A stretch of DNA of 64,000 bases from UBA6115 sp040776985 (lineage in GTDB: Bacteria > Bacillota > Clostridia > Christensenellales > Aristaeellaceae), in NCBI GenBank assembly GCA_040776985.1, contig JAXGZL010000002.1, forward strand, positions 930,001 to 994,000, read 5' to 3'. This document shows positions 7,401 to 16,755 of this stretch, piece after piece. Each line of letters starts with the position of its first letter. The first letter of the stretch is position 1. The position numbers were made by a program, and so were the translations under genes. The notes beneath the pieces were generated by a model. The model was not told the DNA's origin. It was given only the letters and a program-made list of their open reading frames with translations, and did no database searches.

Positions 7401-8434
7401 CTACTACTGCCGCGAAACGCAAATCCAATGTGGGGGACTTCATCATGAAGGTTGCTCCGCTGACGGTGCTGGCCATCCTGTACATCATCTTCAGCGTCCT
7501 GCACCAGGGCAAGTTCATGACCATGGCCAACCAGATGAATATCCTGAAGCAGACCGCCGTCAACTGCCTGATCGGTTCCGGCATGCTGCTGGCGCTGATC
7601 ACAGCCGGCATTGACCTGTCGGTGGGCTACAACGCCATCCTGGCCACCTGCACCATCGGTGTCCTGATGCAGAACTTCGGCATCACCAGCGCCTGGGTGC
7701 TGATTCCGGTGGCGCTGCTGGTGTCCACCACCGCGGGCTTTATCAACGGCACCCTGCTGACGCGCCTTGATCTCCCCCATCCCTTTGTCTCCACCCTGGG
7801 GATGAAAAACGTGCTCTGGGGCGTGGCGCTTTTAATCACCGCCTCAAAGACCATCGGCTTTACCAACAAGGGCATTGACAACACCCTGTGGATTGGCCGG
7901 GCCACCTTTGATGTGAATATTTTTGGCGTCAAGCTCTTGACAGGCTTCCCGGTCAGTTTCATTCTGGTTCTGGTGGTGTACGCCTTCTTCCATGTCTTCC
8001 TGAATCACACCGCCCTTGGCCGCCAGATCTACTGCGTGGGCGGCAACCCGGAGGCCGCCCGGCTGTCCGGCATCCGGTCCAAGGATGTGCTGACGGTGGT
8101 GTACATGATCTCAGGCTTTATGTGCGGCGTGGCCGGCGTGGTGCTGGCAGGTCGCCTGAACACCGCCAACACCGCCTCCGCCGCCACCTATGACACGGAC
8201 GCCATCGCGGCCTGCATCATCGGCGGCGCCTCCTTCCGGGGCGGCAAGGGCACCATCTGGGGAACACTGCTGGGCGCCCTGCTCATCTCCACCATCAGAA
8301 ACGGCCTGAACCTCTTCAGCGCCGGCAACGACATTCAGTACATCGTCATCGGCTCTGTCATCATCCTGGCGGTCACCATTGACGTCACCCGGAACAAGCT
8401 GGAGGCCCGCGCCAGAAAGCTGGCGACAGTTTAA
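7397..8434 (+). CDS. Sugar ABC transporter permease (RbsC type)
   Basis: A 345-residue polytopic membrane protein of the BPD_transp_2 family. Family segments seen are GIDLSVGYNAILATC, INGTLLTRLDLPHPFVSTLGM, the EAA-like loop GGNPEAARLSGIRSKDVL, and GASFRGGKGTIWGTLLGALLI near the C-terminus. Start at 7397 is set by the ATGA overlap with the ATPase and a GGGGAGGGG site. Together with the two preceding genes it forms a complete importer. Confidence 0.94.
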   Translation: MTTTAAKRKSNVGDFIMKVAPLTVLAILYIIFSVLHQGKFMTMANQMNILKQTAVNCLIGSGMLLALITAGIDLSVGYNAILATCTIGVLMQNFGITSAWVLIPVALLVSTTAGFINGTLLTRLDLPHPFVSTLGMKNVLWGVALLITASKTIGFTNKGIDNTLWIGRATFDVNIFGVKLLTGFPVSFILVLVVYAFFHVFLNHTALGRQIYCVGGNPEAARLSGIRSKDVLTVVYMISGFMCGVAGVVLAGRLNTANTASAATYDTDAIAACIIGGASFRGGKGTIWGTLLGALLISTIRNGLNLFSAGNDIQYIVIGSVIILAVTIDVTRNKLEARARKLATV

Positions 8435-8454
8435 CAACAAGACAGGAGAATCAC

Positions 8455-9354
8455 ATGTTCAACAAGGAAAAAGTTCACCTGGGCATGGCGCCCATCGGCT
8501 GGTGCAACGATGACATGCCGGAACTGGGGGCAGAAAACACCTTCCGTCAAACCGTCAGCGAAATGGCGCTGGCTGGCTTTACCGGCACTGAAATCGGCAA
8601 CAAGTACCCCACCGACCCCAAGGAGCTGAAGTGGGAGCTGGACCTGCGGGGCATGCGGGTGGCATCCCGCTGGTTTTCCAGCTTCCTATTGACCAGGCCC
8701 TTTGAGGAAGTGGCAGCGGACTTTGAAAAGAACCTGCAATTCCTTACGGCCGTGGGCGCCAATCGCATCAACGTCAGCGAGCAGAGTCACTCCATCCAGG
8801 GCCAGACAGACACGCCGGTTCTGGGGAATGCCAAGTATGTGATGAACGATGAGGAGTGGGACTGCTTCTGCGGAGGGCTGGATAAGCTGGGCGAAATCGC
8901 CAACAAGCACGGCTTCAAGCTCTGCTTCCATCACCACATGGGCACTGTGGTGCAGACCGCTGAGGAAACCGACCGCATGATGGCGGGCACCGCCCCTGAC
9001 AAGGTCTTCCTCTGCTATGACACCGGGCACTTCACCTTCGCGGGGGAGGATCCCCTTGCCATGCTGCGCAAATACGCCAAGCGCGTGGGCCATGTCCACC
9101 TGAAGGACATGCGCAGGCAGATGGTGGACCAGGTGGCACCCAAGGGATGGAGCTTCCTGAAAGCGGTGCGTGAAGGCGCCTTCACCGTGCCCGGGGATGG
9201 TTGCGTGGCCTTTGACCCGGTGTTTGAGCTGCTCAGCCAGTCTGGCTTCGAAGGCTGGCTGCTGGTGGAGGCCGAGCAGGACCCCGCCCTGGCCAACCCG
9301 CTGGAGTACGCCATCAAGGCCAGGAAATTCATCCGGGAGCATACCGGACTGTAA
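8455..9354 (+). CDS. iolE: Inosose dehydratase-like sugar phosphate isomerase/epimerase (IolE)
   Basis: A 299-residue TIM-barrel (AP-endonuclease 2) protein. The opening VHLGMAPIGWCNDDMPELG is close to the classic IolE start. Candidate metal and catalytic groups are in LCFHHHMGTVV, YDTGHFTFAG, VGHVHLKDMR and LLVEAEQDP. IolE dehydrates 2-keto-myo-inositol to a diketone that IolD hydrolyses. It lies between the importer and iolB with short spacers and its own GACAGGAGA ribosome site. Substrate assignment rests on family resemblance plus the iolB/D/G neighbours. Confidence 0.88.
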   Translation: MFNKEKVHLGMAPIGWCNDDMPELGAENTFRQTVSEMALAGFTGTEIGNKYPTDPKELKWELDLRGMRVASRWFSSFLLTRPFEEVAADFEKNLQFLTAVGANRINVSEQSHSIQGQTDTPVLGNAKYVMNDEEWDCFCGGLDKLGEIANKHGFKLCFHHHMGTVVQTAEETDRMMAGTAPDKVFLCYDTGHFTFAGEDPLAMLRKYAKRVGHVHLKDMRRQMVDQVAPKGWSFLKAVREGAFTVPGDGCVAFDPVFELLSQSGFEGWLLVEAEQDPALANPLEYAIKARKFIREHTGL

Positions 9355-9369
9355 GACAAGGAGGAACCC

Positions 9370-10167
9370 ATGGCATATCTGCAGCCGGAGATCAAAACCG
9401 GCTATAACCCTTATTTGGACATGACAACTGATACGGATGTGGGCATGGATGTGGGCCTTTTGGTGCTGGAACCCGGCCAAAGCTGGGAAGGCGGCCGCCA
9501 GGGCATTGAAACCGCCTGCCTGCTGCTGGAAGGGGAGGTCTTCTTCCACTGGGGAGAGCACACGGTCCACGCCAACCGGCGCAATCCCTTTGTGGACGAG
9601 GCTTACTGCCTGCACACAGGGCCCGGCACCGGCTTTTCCATCCAGGCTGTTGGTCATGCGGAGCTTTACATCCAGGCGACCAAAAACACGGTTCCCTTCG
9701 CCAGCAAGCTGTACACCCCCCAGGATGTGATGGTGCAGAAAGCTGGCAACAACAACGAGCTGCTGGGGGCCATGCGCCGGAACATCAAAACCTTTTTCGA
9801 CTATGAGTCCGCCCCCTGGTCCCAGATGGTGCTGGGCGAGGTGCTCAACTTCCCCGGCAAATGGTCCAGCTATCCGCCCCATCACCATCCCCAGCCGGAG
9901 GTGTACTTCCACCGTTTTGACAAGCCCCTGGGCTTTGGCGCCAGCTTTGGCAACGGGGAGGTTTACATTTCCAGGCAGAACGGGCTGACGGTGATCCTGG
10001 ACGGCTTCCATTCCCAGACCGCAGCGCCCGGCTATGCCATGTGCTATATGTGGGGCATCCGCCACCTGCCGGGCAACCCCTGGGAGAAAACCCGCATTGA
10101 TGACCCCGGCCACGAATGGCTGTGGGAAAAGGATGCCAACGACCACATCACGAAGCTGGAGGGATGA
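9370..10167 (+). CDS. iolB: 5-deoxy-glucuronate isomerase (IolB)
   Basis: A 265-residue bicupin. The second cupin carries the metal motif in YPPHHHPQPEVYFHRF, and the C-terminus has the family's MWGIRHLPGNPW segment. IolB converts 5-deoxy-D-glucuronate to 2-deoxy-5-keto-D-gluconate in myo-inositol breakdown. Length matches the family (about 265-270). An AAGGAGGAA site precedes the ATG. The stop overlaps the ATG triplet run that starts iolD. Confidence 0.92.
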   Translation: MAYLQPEIKTGYNPYLDMTTDTDVGMDVGLLVLEPGQSWEGGRQGIETACLLLEGEVFFHWGEHTVHANRRNPFVDEAYCLHTGPGTGFSIQAVGHAELYIQATKNTVPFASKLYTPQDVMVQKAGNNNELLGAMRRNIKTFFDYESAPWSQMVLGEVLNFPGKWSSYPPHHHPQPEVYFHRFDKPLGFGASFGNGEVYISRQNGLTVILDGFHSQTAAPGYAMCYMWGIRHLPGNPWEKTRIDDPGHEWLWEKDANDHITKLEG

Positions 10168-10169
10168 TG

Positions 10170-12092
10170 ATGAACACAGTCCGTCTCACCATGGCCCAGG
10201 CGCTGATCCGCTTTCTGGAGAACCAGTACCTGGCCTATGACAATCAGGAAGTTCCCTTTGTGGAGGGCATCTTCATGATCCCGGGCCACGGCAATGTGGT
10301 GGGCCTGGGCCAGGCCATCGCCCAGGAGGCGAAGCGCATAAAGGTGTACCAGGGCAAGAACGAGCAGGGCATGGCCCATGCCGCCATCGCCTTTGCCAAG
10401 CAGAAAAAGCGCAAGCAGATCTGCGTGGCCACCTCCTCCATCGGCCCGGGCGCCGCCAACATGGTCACCGCCTGCGGCACTGCCACCTCCAACAACATTC
10501 CCTTGCTGGTGCTGCCGGGGGACACCTTTGCCACCCGCCAGCCAGACCCGGTGCTGCAGCAGATTGAGCACCCGCACTCCGCCGGCATCTCCACCAACGA
10601 TGCCTTCCGGGCGGTCTGCCGGTATTTTGACCGGATTGAGCGGCCGGAACAGGTCATGAGCGCGCTGCTCAACGCCATGCGGGTGCTGACCGACCCGGCC
10701 GACACCGGAGCGGTCTGTCTGGCCCTGCCCCAGGATGTGGAGGGGGAGGCCTATGACTATCCCCTGTCCTTCTTTGAAAAAAGGGTGCACCGCCTGCAGC
10801 GGCGCCCCCCTGAAAAAGAAGTGATCGCTGACGCGGTCAAGCTGATCAAAAAATCCAAAAAGCCGCTGATGATCTGCGGCGGCGGGGTGCGCTACGCGGA
10901 AGCGCACCAGGCCTTCAAAGATTTTGCGGAGCGCTTCAACATTCCCTTTGGGGAAACCCAGGCGGGCAAATCCGCCCTGGTCTGGGATCATCCCCTGAAC
11001 CTGGGGGGCATTGGCGTCACAGGGACGCTAGCCGCCAACACCCTGGCCAGGGAGGCGGACCTGATCATCGGCGTGGGCACCCGCTATACCGACTTCACCA
11101 CGGCCTCCAAATGGCTGTTCAACCCCAAGGCCAGGTTCCTGAACCTGAACGTCTCCCCCTTCCAAGCCATGAAGCTAGACGCCCTGCCCCTGATCGGGGA
11201 CGCCAGGGAAAGCCTGCTGGCCCTGACCCAGGCGCTGGGCGACTACCGCTCCGCCTACACCGATGAAATCAGGCAGGCCCGGGACAGCTGGCAAAAGGAG
11301 CTGGACCGGCTGGACGACATGGTTTATAACGAGCATACGCCGCCACTCATCAATGACCGCAATGCGCAAAGCGCTGACCAGTATGCCATGGACCTGAACT
11401 CCGCCCTCACCCAGACCGCGGCCCTGGGCGCCATCAACCGGCTGATTCCCAGGGACGCGGTGGTCATCGGCTCCTCCGGCTCCCTGCCGGGGGACATGCA
11501 GCGCATGTGGCGCCCGGAAACGCCGGACAGCTATAACATGGAATACGGCTATTCCTGCATGGGCTATGAGGTATCCGGCGCCCTGGGCCAGAAGATGGCC
11601 GTGGGCCCCAGGGAGACCTACTCCATGGTGGGAGACGGCAGTTTTGTGATGCTGCACTCAGAGCTGCTGACGGCCGTGCAGGAGAAGATCAAAATCAACA
11701 TCTGCCTGTTTGACAACGCCGGCTTTGGCTGCATCAACAACCTGCAGACCGGCCAGGGCAACGATTCCCTGTGCACAGAGCTCAGGTACCGCACGGAAAC
11801 GGGCAGGCATGACGGCAGCTTCCTGGCGGTGGACTATGCCAGGATTGCTGAGGGCTATGGCTGCAAGGCTTACACCATCCGCACCCTGACAGAGCTGGAA
11901 AAGGCGGTCAAGGACGCGCTGAAGGTGAAAAACCGCCCGGTGCTCTTTGACATCAAGGTGCTGCCCAAGACCATGACGGACGGCTATGCCGCCTGGTGGC
12001 GTGTGGGCTCCGCCGAGGTATCGGAGAACCCCAGAAACCAGGAAGCCTGGCAGGAGCACCTGGACCATGTCAAGGACGCAAAAGCATATTAA
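10170..12092 (+). CDS. iolD: 3D-(3,5/4)-trihydroxycyclohexane-1,2-dione hydrolase (IolD)
   Basis: A 640-residue thiamine-diphosphate enzyme that opens the cyclohexane-dione ring. The catalytic Glu lies in KNEQGMAHAAIAFAK and the ThDP/Mg motif in VGDGSFVMLHSE through DNAGFGCINN. Three ATG codons run in tandem (10164, 10167, 10170). The GGAGGG at 10158-10163 gives a correct 6-base gap only to 10170, so that start is chosen; 10164 would overlap the iolB stop. Family length agrees. This is the most diagnostic gene of the inositol pathway in the window. Confidence 0.93.
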   Translation: MNTVRLTMAQALIRFLENQYLAYDNQEVPFVEGIFMIPGHGNVVGLGQAIAQEAKRIKVYQGKNEQGMAHAAIAFAKQKKRKQICVATSSIGPGAANMVTACGTATSNNIPLLVLPGDTFATRQPDPVLQQIEHPHSAGISTNDAFRAVCRYFDRIERPEQVMSALLNAMRVLTDPADTGAVCLALPQDVEGEAYDYPLSFFEKRVHRLQRRPPEKEVIADAVKLIKKSKKPLMICGGGVRYAEAHQAFKDFAERFNIPFGETQAGKSALVWDHPLNLGGIGVTGTLAANTLAREADLIIGVGTRYTDFTTASKWLFNPKARFLNLNVSPFQAMKLDALPLIGDARESLLALTQALGDYRSAYTDEIRQARDSWQKELDRLDDMVYNEHTPPLINDRNAQSADQYAMDLNSALTQTAALGAINRLIPRDAVVIGSSGSLPGDMQRMWRPETPDSYNMEYGYSCMGYEVSGALGQKMAVGPRETYSMVGDGSFVMLHSELLTAVQEKIKINICLFDNAGFGCINNLQTGQGNDSLCTELRYRTETGRHDGSFLAVDYARIAEGYGCKAYTIRTLTELEKAVKDALKVKNRPVLFDIKVLPKTMTDGYAAWWRVGSAEVSENPRNQEAWQEHLDHVKDAKAY

Positions 12093-12112
12093 GATAAAGG
12101 CAGGAAAGAGAA

Positions 12113-13126
12113 ATGGCTGACAAGAAACTGAACATCGGTGTCATTGGCGCGGGGCGCATCGGCAAGCTGCATGCCAACAACCTGGTCAACCGCATCCCCA
12201 GGGCCAACCTGGTGGCTGTGTCGGATGTTTATTTGCAGGGCGCCCAGGAGCTGGCAGAGTCCCTGGGGGTGAAGGACGCCTATCAGGACTACCACGACAT
12301 CCTGAACCGCAAGGACATTGACGCTGTCCTGATCTGCGCGCCCACGGACATGCACTCCCCCATCTCCATTGAGGCGGCCAGGGCCGGAAAGCACATCTTC
12401 TGCGAAAAGCCCATTGACCATGACCTGGGCAAGATCCAGGAGGTGCTGGATGAGGTGAAAAAGGCCGGGGTCAAGTACCAGGTGGGCTTCAACCGCCGCT
12501 TTGACCGCAACTTCAAAAAGGTGCGGGAACGGGTGCAGAACGGGGACATCGGCGAGGTGCATATCGTCAAGGTCACCTCCCGGGATCCGGCGCCCCCGCC
12601 AGCCGAGTATGTGAAGTCCTCCGGCGGCATCTTCATGGACATGACCATCCATGACTTTGACATGGTGCGATACCTCACTGGCAGCGAGGTGGAGGAAGTC
12701 TCCGTCTTTGCAACCGTCCTGGTGGACCCTGCCATTGGGGAAGCGGGCGATGTGGACACCTGCATCATCAACCTGCGCTTCAAAAACGGCGCCCTGGGCG
12801 TGATTGACAACAGCCGCCAGGCGGTCTACGGCTATGACCAGCGGATTGAGGTCTTTGGCTCCAAGGGCTGCATCACAGCCGACAACGAGACCGCCAACAA
12901 CACCGTGCTCTACACCGCCGATGCGGTCACCTGTGAAAAGCCTCTGTGGTTCTTCCTGGAGCGCTATAACGAGGCTTTTGTGGAGGAAGTAAAGGGCTTT
13001 GTGGATGCCTGCCTGGATGGCAAGGACACCCTGGTGGGCGCCTTTGACGGGCTGCAGCCGGTGAAAATCGCCCAGGCGGCCAAAAAGAGCCACGAGCTGG
13101 GCGGGGCGCCGGTGAAGGTTCAGTAA
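12113..13126 (+). CDS. iolG: Inositol 2-dehydrogenase-type oxidoreductase (IolG)
   Basis: A 337-residue GFO/IDH/MocA oxidoreductase. The Rossmann motif is GVIGAGRIGKLHANN, the EKP motif is FCEKPIDHDLG, and the catalytic region is MDMTIHDFDMVRYL with the essential His and Asp. It would oxidise myo-inositol (or scyllo-/chiro-inositol) to the keto form, the first catabolic step. Substrate isomer cannot be read from sequence. Ribosome site AGGAAAGAG. It is followed 36 bp later by the GAPDH-like gene. Confidence 0.9.
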   Translation: MADKKLNIGVIGAGRIGKLHANNLVNRIPRANLVAVSDVYLQGAQELAESLGVKDAYQDYHDILNRKDIDAVLICAPTDMHSPISIEAARAGKHIFCEKPIDHDLGKIQEVLDEVKKAGVKYQVGFNRRFDRNFKKVRERVQNGDIGEVHIVKVTSRDPAPPPAEYVKSSGGIFMDMTIHDFDMVRYLTGSEVEEVSVFATVLVDPAIGEAGDVDTCIINLRFKNGALGVIDNSRQAVYGYDQRIEVFGSKGCITADNETANNTVLYTADAVTCEKPLWFFLERYNEAFVEEVKGFVDACLDGKDTLVGAFDGLQPVKIAQAAKKSHELGGAPVKVQ

Positions 13127-13162
13127 ACAGACCAACGACAAGATATAACTGGAGGTTTTATC

Positions 13163-14215
13163 ATGGCAAAAGTTAAAGTTGCAGTGGCAGGATACGGCGT
13201 GATTGGCCAGCGTCTGGCTGACGGCGTGGCGATGCAGGAGGACATGGAGCTCATCGGCATCGCGGACCTGCTTCCCACCCTGTCCATCCGCGCGCTGGCG
13301 GAGCGTGACATGATCGGCGCCAACAACAAGGAGTACAAGCTGTTCCTGGTGGATGGGGCAGACAAATCAAAGTTTGATGCCCTCGGCATCCCCGTTGCCG
13401 GCAGCTTTGAGGAGATGGTGCAGCAGGCAGACATCATCCTGGACTCTGCCCCCGGCGGCGTGGGCGTCAAAAACAAGGAAGTCTATAAAAAGCACAACAA
13501 GAAAGCCATCTTCCAGGGCGGCGAGAAGAACGAGGTGGCGGATGTTTTCTTCCACGGCTATGCCAACTATGAAAAAGGCGTGGGCGCCGACTATCTGAAG
13601 CTCACCTCCTGCAACACCACCGGCCTGATCCGCGCGGTGGACGCCCTGGACAGGGAGTTTGGCCTGGACCATGTGGCCATCACCATCATCCGCCGGGTGG
13701 CGGACCCGGGCGACTATCACCGGGGCCTCACCAATGCCCTGCAGATGGACAAGGCCCCCAGCCACCAGGCGGTGGACCTGATGACCATCATGCCCCATAT
13801 CGAGGCCACCGGCATTCTGGTGCACACCCCGGTCACCCACGGGCATATCATCACCGTGGTGGCCACCCCCAGGGAAGGGAAGATCACCAAGGACGCCGCC
13901 ATCAAATGCTTTGAAAAGCATCCCCGCATCCGCGTGGTCTCCATTGATGAGGGCTTCCAGGGCAACGCCAGCTTCTTCCGCTATGCCCGTGACCTGGGCA
14001 ACCGCCGGGGCGACATGTATGAAGTGGGCCTGTGGCGGGACGCTGTGGTGGAAACCGGCGACGCCATCATGTTTGCCATCAACATCCCCCAGGAGTCCAT
14101 CACCATCCCCGAGACCATTGACGCCGTGCGCGCTGCCCTTTCCATGCAGAAGGATGGCGCTGAAGGCACCGCCAAGACCAACCAGTACCTGAAAATCGGC
14201 AAGGGGAAAAAGTAA
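13163..14215 (+). CDS. Type II (archaeal-type) glyceraldehyde-3-phosphate dehydrogenase
   Basis: A 350-residue protein of the archaeal GAPDH family, not the common bacterial Gap. The dinucleotide motif is VAVAGYGVIGQRLADG. The catalytic cysteine is Cys150 in LTSCNTTGLIRAVD. Typical archaeal-family segments follow (TIIRRVADPGDYHRGLTNAL, HIEATGILVHTPVTHGH). It would make an acyl phosphate from an aldehyde phosphate with NAD(P). Its TAA overlaps the ATG of the kinase gene by one base, so the two steps are tightly coupled. The substrate is probably glyceraldehyde-3-phosphate, but another aldehyde from this pathway is possible. Confidence 0.88.
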   Translation: MAKVKVAVAGYGVIGQRLADGVAMQEDMELIGIADLLPTLSIRALAERDMIGANNKEYKLFLVDGADKSKFDALGIPVAGSFEEMVQQADIILDSAPGGVGVKNKEVYKKHNKKAIFQGGEKNEVADVFFHGYANYEKGVGADYLKLTSCNTTGLIRAVDALDREFGLDHVAITIIRRVADPGDYHRGLTNALQMDKAPSHQAVDLMTIMPHIEATGILVHTPVTHGHIITVVATPREGKITKDAAIKCFEKHPRIRVVSIDEGFQGNASFFRYARDLGNRRGDMYEVGLWRDAVVETGDAIMFAINIPQESITIPETIDAVRAALSMQKDGAEGTAKTNQYLKIGKGKK

Positions 14216-15465
14216 TGCGATTCGGCATCAAAACCCTGGACGAGGCCCAGGTGGCCGGCAAAACGGTCCTGTGCCGGGTGGACATCAACCAGCCGGTTGA
14301 CCTGAAAACCGGCACCCTTAAATCCACCGCCCGCATTGAGGCCTGTGTGCCGACGCTCAAGGAGCTGTCGGACAAGGGCGCGCGCCTGGTCATCCTGGCG
14401 CATCAGGGCAGCGACATTGAGTACAAGAACTTCTACACCACCGCCCCCCACGCCCAGGTGCTTTCTAGGCTCCTGGGCCGGGCGGTGGCCTTCATTGATG
14501 ACGTGACCGGCCCCGCGGCCAGGGAAGCCATCAAAACCCTGAAAGACGGGGAGATCATGCTGCTGGACAACGTGCGCTTCTGCTCTGAGGAACAGACGCT
14601 GTTTGAGCAGAAGCTGAAGCTGAGCCATGAGCAGCAGGCTCAGACTCAGGTGGTGAAAAAACTGGCCCCCCTGGCGGATCTGTATGTCTGCGACGCCTTT
14701 GCGGCGGCCCACCGGGACCAGCCCAGCCTCTGCGGCTTCCAGCAGGTGCTGCCCTCCTGTATGGGCCGCCTGTTTGAGCAGGAATATGTGGTCATCTCAG
14801 AGCTGATGGCAAACCCCCAGCGCCCCTGCATCTTTGTGCTGGGCGGCGCCAAGGTGGGGGACGCCTTCCTGATGATGGACACCGTGCTGCAAGGAGGGAT
14901 CGCTGACCAGGTGTTGACAGGCGGCCTGGTGGCCAACATCCTGCTGGCCGCCAAAGGGGAGCCCATCGGCCAGGGCAGCCTGGACTTCATCGAGAAGTCA
15001 AACAACGCTGCCCACATCAACACCGCCCGTGGCCTCTTGTCCAGGTATCAGGACAAGATCCTGCTGCCTCAGTCCCTGGCCTTCCTGAAGGAGGGCAGGC
15101 GCCAGGAGGCGGCGCTGAAGGACCTGCCAAGGGACGCCGGCGCCCTTGACATCGGCGAAAAAGACGCCAGGCGCTACGCCGACATCATCCGGGCGGCCAA
15201 AACCGTGTTTGTCAACGGGCCCATGGGGGTGTTTGAAGAGGCGGAGACTGAACTGGGCACCAAAATCCTGTGGGATGCCCTGGGGGACACCGCGGCCTAC
15301 ACCGTCATCGGCGGCGGGGACAGCATCACCGCCACCACCAAATACGGCAAAACTGCGCAAATCAGCTATATCTGCACCGGCGGCGGCGCCCTGATCCGTT
15401 TCCTGTCCGGGGAGGAGCTGCCGGTGGTGAAGGCCCTGCGCCACGCAGCAAAGGAGTTCCCATGA
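14215..15465 (+). CDS. pgk: Phosphoglycerate kinase (divergent, archaeal-like)
   Basis: A 416-residue PGK fold. Motifs: CRVDINQPVD (substrate loop), LAHQGSDIEYKN in place of the usual bacterial SHLGRP, LLDNVRF, LGGAKVGD, FVNGPMGVFE and the nucleotide loop IGGGDS followed by TGGGALIRFLSGEELP. The differences from ordinary bacterial PGK, plus linkage to a type II GAPDH, suggest an archaeal-type pair. It would turn the acyl phosphate into ATP. TAATG overlap on the left, ATGA overlap with larA on the right. Confidence 0.88.
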   Translation: MRFGIKTLDEAQVAGKTVLCRVDINQPVDLKTGTLKSTARIEACVPTLKELSDKGARLVILAHQGSDIEYKNFYTTAPHAQVLSRLLGRAVAFIDDVTGPAAREAIKTLKDGEIMLLDNVRFCSEEQTLFEQKLKLSHEQQAQTQVVKKLAPLADLYVCDAFAAAHRDQPSLCGFQQVLPSCMGRLFEQEYVVISELMANPQRPCIFVLGGAKVGDAFLMMDTVLQGGIADQVLTGGLVANILLAAKGEPIGQGSLDFIEKSNNAAHINTARGLLSRYQDKILLPQSLAFLKEGRRQEAALKDLPRDAGALDIGEKDARRYADIIRAAKTVFVNGPMGVFEEAETELGTKILWDALGDTAAYTVIGGGDSITATTKYGKTAQISYICTGGGALIRFLSGEELPVVKALRHAAKEFP

Positions 15466-16709
15466 AAATAGATTTTGGCTTTGGCACCGGCATCCAAAGT
15501 GTTGAGGTGCCGGACAAAAACCTGCTGGCGGTCCTTGGCCCCAACACCCTTGAACTGGGGCTGACCGGGGAGGAGGAGGTGCGCCGGGCGCTAAAAAACC
15601 CCATCGCGTCCAGGCCCCTGGGGGAGATTGTCAAGCCCGGGGAGAAGATCGTGGTCATCTCCAGCGACATCACCCGCCCCATGCCCACCCATCTGGTGAT
15701 GCCGGCCCTGCTGGATACGCTGTACGCGGCCGGTGTAGAGCCCAAAGACATCACCCTGGTCTTTGGCCTGGGCATCCACCGGGAACACACGGAAGAAGAA
15801 AAGAAAAAGCTGGCCGGGGAGCGCGCCTATAAGGAAATCCGCTGCATGGATTCCACCCCCCATGACTGCGTCAGCTTTGGCAAAACCAAATCCGGCACCC
15901 CGGTTGACATCACCCGGGTGGTGGCGGAGGCGGACCGGCGCATCTGCCTGGGCAACATCGAATACCACTACTTCGCCGGCTATTCAGGCGGCGGCAAGGC
16001 CATCATGCCGGGGGTTTCCACCGGGGAAGCCATCCAGATGAACCACCGGATGATGGTGCAGGAAAGCGCTGCCGCAGGCCGCATTGAGGGCAACCCCATC
16101 CGCCAGGACATTGAAGAGGCAGCCGCCATGGTGGGGATAGACTTTATCCTGAACGTGGTGCTGGATGAGAAAAAGCGCATCGTGAAGGCGGTGGCAGGGG
16201 ACGCGGTCAAAGCCCACCGGGAGGGCTGCAGCTTCCTGGACCAGCTGTACGGCAAGCCCATCAAGGAGCGGGCGGACATCGTGCTGGTGTCCCAGGGGGG
16301 CTTCCCCAAGGACCTGAACCTCTACCAGACCCAGAAGGCCCTGGACAACGCCAAGCACGCGGTGAAGCAGGGCGGCATCATCATCCTGATCGGCTCCTGC
16401 AAGGAGGGCCTGGGAGAGGCGGAGTTTGAAACCTGGATGACCACCAGCCCCTCCCCCCACGCCATGGTGGAGCGCATCGGGCAGGATTTCCGCCTGGGCG
16501 GGCACAAGGCCGCCGCCATCGCCATGGTGCTGGAAAACGCGGACATCTACATGGTCAGCGAGATGGACCCGGATTTTGTGCGCAGCATTTTCCTGCGCCC
16601 CTTTGCCACCGCCCAGGAGGCCCTGGACGAGGCCTTCAAAAAGCTGGGGCCTGACGCCACGGTGCTGGCCATGCCTTTTGGTGGCTCCACTTTGCCCGCT
16701 GTGGTATAA
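15462..16709 (+). CDS. LarA-family nickel-dependent 2-hydroxyacid racemase/epimerase
   Basis: A 415-residue LarA homologue. LarA enzymes use a nickel-pincer nucleotide bound to a lysine. Seen here: SSDITRPMPTHLV, LGIHREHTEEE (candidate catalytic His), EYHYFAGYSGGGKAIMPG (second His and the likely cofactor Lys) and MNHRMMVQESA. Start at 15462 overlaps the pgk stop, and the longer reading frame is rejected because it lies inside pgk. The cofactor genes larB, larC and larE are not in the window. Members act on lactate, malate, sugar acids and others, so the substrate here is unknown; a sugar-acid epimerase fits the context. Confidence 0.88.
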   Translation: MKIDFGFGTGIQSVEVPDKNLLAVLGPNTLELGLTGEEEVRRALKNPIASRPLGEIVKPGEKIVVISSDITRPMPTHLVMPALLDTLYAAGVEPKDITLVFGLGIHREHTEEEKKKLAGERAYKEIRCMDSTPHDCVSFGKTKSGTPVDITRVVAEADRRICLGNIEYHYFAGYSGGGKAIMPGVSTGEAIQMNHRMMVQESAAAGRIEGNPIRQDIEEAAAMVGIDFILNVVLDEKKRIVKAVAGDAVKAHREGCSFLDQLYGKPIKERADIVLVSQGGFPKDLNLYQTQKALDNAKHAVKQGGIIILIGSCKEGLGEAEFETWMTTSPSPHAMVERIGQDFRLGGHKAAAIAMVLENADIYMVSEMDPDFVRSIFLRPFATAQEALDEAFKKLGPDATVLAMPFGGSTLPAVV

Positions 16710-16755
16710 TAGAAATGTTGAAAATCAATTGGCAGCGTGCCAAGAAGGAGGATTC

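Noticed and set aside
8686..10146. A 486-codon open frame antisense to iolE and iolB
   Set aside because: Shadow of two recognised genes; low-complexity translation.
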